This document shows, in pieces, positions 6,576 to 10,336 of a DNA stretch of 10,336 nucleotides. Origin of the DNA: Pseudomonadota bacterium (lineage in GTDB: Bacteria; Myxococcota_A; Polyangia; Polyangiales; Polyangiaceae). The DNA lies in contig JAEXCN010000281.1 of assembly GCA_023402175.1 (NCBI GenBank), forward strand, positions 1 to 10,336, read 5' to 3'. The notes under the pieces were generated by a model. That model saw nothing but the letters and a program-made list of their open reading frames with translations, was not told the origin of the DNA and did not search any database. Made by a program: the position numbers and the translations under genes. Each line of letters opens with the position of its first letter. The first letter of the stretch is position 1.

Positions 6576-7814
6576 TCAGTCTCCGAAGTCGATCCCGTCC
6601 GGGTAGATGCCGACAGTCCATCGCTTCTTCGGCGCGAGCGAGTCACCGTCGATCTCGAGGACGCTTCCCGGCTGCGTGTGGTTGCCCTCACAAACGAGGT
6701 AGATGCGGCCGTCCTTCGCCACCTTCACGACGTGCGGCAGTGCACATTCGGCCTTCGTCAGCGTGGCGCGACCCGTGACGGCCGCCTTGTCGATGTCGAC
6801 GCGCGCGAGCCCGTCGGGAGCCTGCGTCGGTACGAACAGCGTCCTCGGTCCGACGAACGCCGGCATGAACGCCTTGGCTGCGAGCGGCACACTCCGCTCG
6901 GGCACGAAGCGCTTCTCGGCGCGATCGAACACGCGGACGTCCTGGCCCTCGAGATCGGCGACGATCACGAGCTTCTCGTCCGGTGAGAGCGTCGCGGAGT
7001 ACGGCCCGTACCGAGGCACACCGGGCACGCCCGGCGAGGAGCCGAGCGGGATGCGCGACATCGGAAAGCCCTCGGCGGACAGGTCGACGATCGCGAGCTC
7101 GTCGGAGCCGTAACACGCGATGAACGCGGTGCGATCGTCGCGTGTGGTGGTGATCCCATGCGGCGCCGTGCACACCGCGCGCGAGCCGATTCGCTTCATC
7201 GTCCGAGCGTCGAGGACGACGAGATGCGCGAACATCGTCGCGGGGCTCGCGGCCCCTCTCGCGGCGACGTCCATTGCGCGCTTCATGTCGAAGTGCGTGA
7301 CGAGGACACGCGAGCGGTCGTGCGTGAGGACGACGTCTCCAGGGTTCTCGTCGACGTCGACGGCGGCTCCCGCCGAGAGGTTCGCGAGATCGAGCCTCGC
7401 GAGCTTGCCGAGGTCGCTCCCAGCGCCGTGCGAGGCGTGCGGATCCTTCTTCTTGTTCCCGGGCTCGGGCGGGAACGCGAGCGCGACGAAGACGGACTTC
7501 TGCGCGACGTCGACGGCGAGATGATGAGGCGCTTCGTGCGCGTCGGGATCGAGATCGAGCGGGATCGTCGTCACTGCGTCGCCGTCGCGATCGATGACGC
7601 TGATCGAGTCCGAGCCGTTGTTCGTGACGTACGCTGCGCGCTCGGGCGGCGTCGGGACGTGCGCTCCCGGAGTGAGCGGGCCGGTGCGGACGGTGCCTTC
7701 CGCCGCCGACTTCTTGCAGCTCGAGCATCCGGGTGAGGTGACGAGCGCACCGGTGGCGACCAAAACCAAGTACAACCGAGTCGTGAAGCGCGCTCGATGG
7801 TCAGGGTTCCTCAT
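6576..7814 (-). CDS. YVTN-type beta-propeller lipoprotein
   Basis: This 412-residue exported protein has a signal peptide (hydrophobic 14-27) and a lipobox-like TSPGC with Cys30, then a short CSSCKK stretch and Pro/Thr linker. The remainder reads as a beta-propeller of the YVTN/lactonase-like superfamily. Blades have the pattern of a short strand, a turn and VID or VFD: AYVTNNGSDSISVIDRDG, FIACYGSDELAIVDL, VIVADLEGQDVRVFDRA, LFVPTQAPDGLARVDID and YLVCEGNHTQPGSVLEIDG. One blade carries an insert rich in Lys, His and Gly (GNKKKDPHASHGAG). The fold is a scaffold, often for ligand or protein binding; no catalytic set can be claimed. ATG at 7814 is chosen because it starts the signal peptide at once and has GGAG close by; ATGs at 7838 and further upstream would add a non-signal-like leader. 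Its first 32 bp overlap the divergent Asp-box gene. Confidence 0.88.
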   Translation of the reverse strand: MRNPDHRARFTTRLYLVLVATGALVTSPGCSSCKKSAAEGTVRTGPLTPGAHVPTPPERAAYVTNNGSDSISVIDRDGDAVTTIPLDLDPDAHEAPHHLAVDVAQKSVFVALAFPPEPGNKKKDPHASHGAGSDLGKLARLDLANLSAGAAVDVDENPGDVVLTHDRSRVLVTHFDMKRAMDVAARGAASPATMFAHLVVLDARTMKRIGSRAVCTAPHGITTTRDDRTAFIACYGSDELAIVDLSAEGFPMSRIPLGSSPGVPGVPRYGPYSATLSPDEKLVIVADLEGQDVRVFDRAEKRFVPERSVPLAAKAFMPAFVGPRTLFVPTQAPDGLARVDIDKAAVTGRATLTKAECALPHVVKVAKDGRIYLVCEGNHTQPGSVLEIDGDSLAPKKRWTVGIYPDGIDFGD

Positions 7815-9129
7815 CGGCTCCGCTCTGATCTCTATCATCGGGACGTCGCGCGCGAACGGGCGTTTCCCCGAGGCCCAGCTCATCGAGTCGGTGCCGGGTG
7901 ACCCGAGCACGCTGTACCTCCGGGCGACGTTCGGCGTCCTCGTCTCCCGCGACGCAGGGAAGAGCTGGCGTTGGATCTGCGAACGTGCGCTCGGCTACGA
8001 GGGGCAATGGGATCCGCCGGTCGCGGCGACGCGTGACGGCCGTCTCTGGGTCGGGCTCGAAGATGGGCTCGTCTCGACGCATGACGGCTGCGATCTAGAA
8101 GCCGTGAGCGAGCTCGACGGTCACACGGTCAAGGACCTCACGACCGATCCGAGAGGCGAGACCCTCTGGGCGATCACGGGCGCGCCTGGGAAGAAGAGCT
8201 TCGTGTGGCGCCGCTCGCCGGGGAAGAAGTTCGAGCGCCTCGCGGGCATGGACGACACGAACCTGATGACGATCGAGGTCGCGCCGTCGAACCCGTCACG
8301 CGTGTACCTGAGCGGGCAGCCGTATTCGACGATCCGTGGACAGATTTTCCGCTCGAACGACGGCGGCGCGACCTTCACGACCGCGAAGAACGCCCTCGAT
8401 GCCGACGGACCGTTCTTCATCGGAGCGGTCGATCCGAAGGACCCGAACCGCCTCCTCATCCGCCACCTCCACGGGAAGGGGAGCGATCTCCTGCTCACGC
8501 GCGACGGAGGCAAGACGTTCAAGAACGTCCTCTCGATGACGAGCGCGATGTTCGGGTTCGCGAAGGCCGCGGATGGATCGGCGTACTTTGCAGGCTCAGG
8601 TCTCGCCGACCACGGGATCTTCCGCTCGACGGATCGCGGCGAGCACTTCGAGAACGTCTCGAAGAACGGCGTCCTCTGCATGCATGCCGCCGCTCCCGAT
8701 GCGCTCTTCGTCTGCCAGAACGCGCTGACGCAAGGCGCACCGGCGATCGGCGTCTCGCGCGATGGCGGGAAGACCGTGACGGGGCTCGCGAGGTTCGCGG
8801 ACATCGAAGGGCCCGTCGCCTGCGCGACGCCCGATGCACGCGCGAGCCTCTGCTCCGGGACGTGGCCGGAGATGAAGGCGCTCCTCACGCCCGTCCTCGA
8901 TGCGGGCGCCGAGTCGCGGCCGAAGCGTAGCCGCATGGACGCGGGCGCATCCGACGCCGGCGAGGCCGAGACCGCGACGCCGGCATCGCGCTCGCGATGC
9001 GGCTGCGAGGTCGTCGGGGTCCCGGCCCCGACGCTGGATCTCGGATGGCTCATCGCGGGGCTCGGCCCCCTCGTCCTGCGGGTGCGGTCCTCCATCGTGC
9101 GTGGATCCAAGCTCACCCAACGCCGATGA
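7783..9129 (+). CDS. Asp-box (BNR/sialidase-like) beta-propeller protein with MYXO-CTERM-like tail
   Basis: The product is 448 residues long. A signal peptide (KRARW, hydrophobic 8-20) is probably cut after SRA at 24. At least five Asp-box motifs mark propeller blades: SRDAGKSW (55-62), SNDGGATF (191-198), TRDGGKTF (239-246), STDRGEHF (282-289) and SRDGGKTV (325-332), with a weaker STHDG at 98. Such propellers occur in sialidases, VPS10-like and YCF48-like proteins; no sialidase active site is evident, so binding or structural work at the surface is likelier. A Pro/Ala/Asp-rich linker (about 372-402) leads to SRCGC (Cys406, Cys408), a hydrophobic helix (about 418-431) and a basic end, which is the tripartite plan of MYXO-CTERM sorting signals. 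GTG at 7783 is chosen because it places the signal peptide at the start; the frame is open further upstream inside the divergent gene. Neighbours: divergent propeller lipoprotein, downstream Ig-like lipoprotein. Confidence 0.85.
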   Translation: MKRARWSGFLIGSALISIIGTSRANGRFPEAQLIESVPGDPSTLYLRATFGVLVSRDAGKSWRWICERALGYEGQWDPPVAATRDGRLWVGLEDGLVSTHDGCDLEAVSELDGHTVKDLTTDPRGETLWAITGAPGKKSFVWRRSPGKKFERLAGMDDTNLMTIEVAPSNPSRVYLSGQPYSTIRGQIFRSNDGGATFTTAKNALDADGPFFIGAVDPKDPNRLLIRHLHGKGSDLLLTRDGGKTFKNVLSMTSAMFGFAKAADGSAYFAGSGLADHGIFRSTDRGEHFENVSKNGVLCMHAAAPDALFVCQNALTQGAPAIGVSRDGGKTVTGLARFADIEGPVACATPDARASLCSGTWPEMKALLTPVLDAGAESRPKRSRMDAGASDAGEAETATPASRSRCGCEVVGVPAPTLDLGWLIAGLGPLVLRVRSSIVRGSKLTQRR

Positions 9130-9169
9130 AGTCGAGGTCCAGACTGCGCAATTCGCGCTAGGCGCCGCG

Positions 9170-9188
9170 TCCGCCTCGGCGGAAGTTT
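9170..9188 (+). terminator. Candidate weak terminator after the Asp-box gene
   Basis: TCCGC, loop CTCG and GCGGA (9170-9183) form a stable GC-rich stem that can be read as 6 bp with a 2-nt loop. It is followed by AGTTT. It lies 40 bp after the stop at 9129. The T-run is only three bases, so intrinsic termination would be inefficient. Confidence 0.35.
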
Positions 9189-9289
9189 CCTCCAGATCAC
9201 GCGCGAGGCGGCGCTTTCGGCCTCTTCTCGGCGTAGGCGTGCTCGTCGCGAACCGTAACGACAGAATTCGGCGTCCGTCGAAGACGAGC

Positions 9290-9304
9290 GGATCGAAACG
9301 ATCC
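9290..9304 (+). promoter_or_regulatory. Perfect 6+3+6 palindrome upstream of the Ig-like lipoprotein gene
   Basis: GGATCG-AAA-CGATCC ends 31 bp before the ATG at 9336. The symmetry and position fit a binding site for a dimeric regulator, or a leader hairpin if transcription starts upstream. No known operator is matched, and a chance origin cannot be excluded. Confidence 0.3.
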
Positions 9305-9335
9305 TACTGGCTTCGCGTTTGCACACGCTCACGAC

Positions 9336-10256
9336 ATGCGAACGTCCCTGCTGGTCGCCCTTGCCTCGATCGTCACCGTGACCGCTGTGGGTTGCAGTGA
9401 TGCCAACGACGGGACGGGCCTGGGCTCACGTCACGCTCGCCGTACGACGACAGCCCCGCCCGAGGTCGGCGCCGCCGACGACCACGACGAGAGCGACACC
9501 GAGGGAGAGACCGCCGGCGACGTCGGAAACCCGAACGCCGACACCAAGCCGCCGGCGCCGAGCACGCCGGGGACCGCCGCTCCGGAGTTCGCGCTCACGC
9601 TTTCGCAGAACACGCCGACCGTGAGCCTCGGCGAGTCCGTCGAGCTCGACGTGTCGATCACACCGAAGAACGGATTCACCGGGCCGGTCGACCTCACCGT
9701 CGCCGGTCTCCCGCAGGGCGCGACTGCCTCGCCTGCGACGGCCACGGTCGGTGCGACGGGAGCGGCGACTGCGAAGATCAAGATCACCGCCGCGGTCGAC
9801 GCCGTCGCGACGGCGCCGAACACGAGCTCGGCGCTCGTCGTCACCGGCAAGTCCGGCAGCGTCACCGCGACGGCGAACGCGAACTTCAAGGTCGCTCCGA
9901 AGCTGACGCTCACGATCCCCGTCAACGTCGACGCGCTCCGCGCCGCGAACGTCCAGTATCGCAACGACTGGGGCGATGCGTTCGGTGCGAACCAGAAGCC
10001 GCTGCGCACGCAGCAGGGCAACGGCATCGTCGTCACCGTCTTCAACGCCGACTCGAAGCAGCACATCATCCACGGCGCCAACGGCTTCCAGCACGGCGAC
10101 ACCAACAACCCGATCAATCCGAACTCGTTCGAGATGCAGAACGGCGCGCCGCGCACGCGGACGCTCAACGTCGGTGCAAACGCCAACGGCTACCCGCACG
10201 ACGGCGCGAACGGCGTCGGCGCCTCGTTCCGCATCAAGGTCGAAGCGGCACCCTGA
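9336..10256 (+). CDS. Lipoprotein with Ig-like domain and cupredoxin-like C-terminal domain
   Basis: The 306-residue product begins with a clean lipoprotein signal (RTSLLVALASIVTVTAVGC; Cys20 is the lipid site). An acidic, Pro-rich spacer (about 40-82, DDHDESDTEGET) keeps the rest away from the membrane. Residues about 84-187 resemble bacterial Ig-like modules (FALTLSQNTPTVSLGESVELDVSITPKNGFTGPVDLTVAGLPQG in order along 85-128). Residues about 190-303 form a second beta-rich domain with GNGIVVTVFNADSKQHIIHG, FQHGD and YPHDG, recalling a cupredoxin fold; His243, His246, His253 and His288 could bind metal, but the type-1 copper cysteine is absent. The function is unknown: adhesion, metal binding or a structural role are all open. 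ATG at 9336 gives the signal peptide directly although no good ribosome site is seen. The stop is 3 bp from the convergent gene at the right edge. Confidence 0.85.
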   Translation: MRTSLLVALASIVTVTAVGCSDANDGTGLGSRHARRTTTAPPEVGAADDHDESDTEGETAGDVGNPNADTKPPAPSTPGTAAPEFALTLSQNTPTVSLGESVELDVSITPKNGFTGPVDLTVAGLPQGATASPATATVGATGAATAKIKITAAVDAVATAPNTSSALVVTGKSGSVTATANANFKVAPKLTLTIPVNVDALRAANVQYRNDWGDAFGANQKPLRTQQGNGIVVTVFNADSKQHIIHGANGFQHGDTNNPINPNSFEMQNGAPRTRTLNVGANANGYPHDGANGVGASFRIKVEAAP

Positions 10257-10259
10257 TAC

Positions 10260-10336
10260 TCAATCCGTCTCGTAGCGGATCGCGACGACCGTCAGCTCGA
10301 CCTCGCCCGCCGGCTTCCGGAACGTGAAGGTGTCAC
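10260..10336 (-). CDS. C-terminal fragment of a GreA/GreB-like transcription factor (rest outside window)
   Basis: Only the last 24 codons and the TGA stop (10260-10262) are inside the window. They read DTFTFRKPAGEVELTVVAIR followed by YETD. This matches the end of the Gre C-terminal FKBP-like domain, where a 'GD-x-V-x-x-x-x-P-G-GE-x-x-x-x-V-x-x-V-x-Y' pattern is usual (GreA ends in a GGEVEFEV...VEY-like string). Gre factors rescue backtracked RNA polymerase by stimulating transcript cleavage. Myxobacteria often have several Gre-like paralogues, so the exact type cannot be told. With so few residues, another small beta-domain protein is possible. Confidence 0.55.
   Translation of the reverse strand, partial: DTFTFRKPAGEVELTVVAIRYETD

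Larger units (their letters stand above)
9130..9335. other. Intergenic gap of 206 bp between two surface-protein genes
   Basis: The gap contains a terminator-like stem (9170-9183), a small inverted repeat (9276-9286, CGTC-GAA-GACG) and a perfect palindrome (9290-9304). No short gene with a credible start and ribosome site is seen. A promoter for the downstream lipoprotein gene should lie here, but no -35/-10 pair stands out. Confidence 0.5.

Noticed and set aside
8121..9332. A 403-codon minus-strand frame opposite the Asp-box gene
   Set aside because: It is Arg/Ser/Pro-rich without motifs, whereas the + strand frame has a signal peptide, repeated Asp-boxes and a sorting-type tail.
9431..10199. 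Two overlapping ~250-codon minus-strand frames opposite the Ig-like lipoprotein
   Set aside because: Neither shows domains; one is Arg/Asp/Val-rich shadow and the other mirrors the Ala/Thr/Val-rich coding strand. The + strand lipobox and domains settle the case.

Overview
The window looks like a piece of a myxobacterial (Myxococcota, probably Polyangiales) chromosome. The sequence is very GC-rich and densely coding. Several proteins carry traits typical of that group: a membrane-anchored Hanks-type Ser/Thr kinase, a secreted protein with two C-terminal membrane helices of a type common in myxobacteria, an FHA-domain sigma-54 activator, a cysteine-rich SUMF1-like protein, and a surface protein with a MYXO-CTERM-like tail. 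The assignment comes from reading protein motifs, not from any database search.

Layout. The left edge holds a CorA-type Mg2+/Co2+ channel (5' end outside the window), then, 37 bp on, a Ser/Thr kinase and a secreted membrane protein whose start codon overlaps the kinase stop. All three lie on the + strand (1-3336). They converge, with only 3 bp between stops, on a minus-strand series. In its own transcription order (7814 down to 3340) this series encodes a YVTN-type beta-propeller lipoprotein, a SUMF1-fold exported protein, a 16-cysteine lipoprotein and an FHA/sigma-54 activator. Divergent from the propeller lipoprotein, and overlapping its 5' end by about 32 bp, is a + strand Asp-box propeller protein (7783-9129) with the MYXO-CTERM-like tail. 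A + strand Ig-like/cupredoxin-like lipoprotein follows (9336-10256). It converges, again with a 3 bp gap, on the last 24 codons of a minus-strand gene resembling the GreA/GreB C-terminus.

Function. Six of the eight complete products carry a signal peptide or lipobox, and a seventh, the kinase, has one membrane span with an extracytoplasmic tail. The region is therefore devoted largely to the cell envelope, with two signalling proteins (the kinase, and an activator whose FHA domain should bind phosphothreonine) placed within it. A kinase to FHA-activator link is plausible from proximity but unproven. I see no mobile element, CRISPR array, tRNA or rRNA. No stretch over 300 bp lacks a gene; the longest gaps are 9130-9335, 5294-5491 and 6404-6575.
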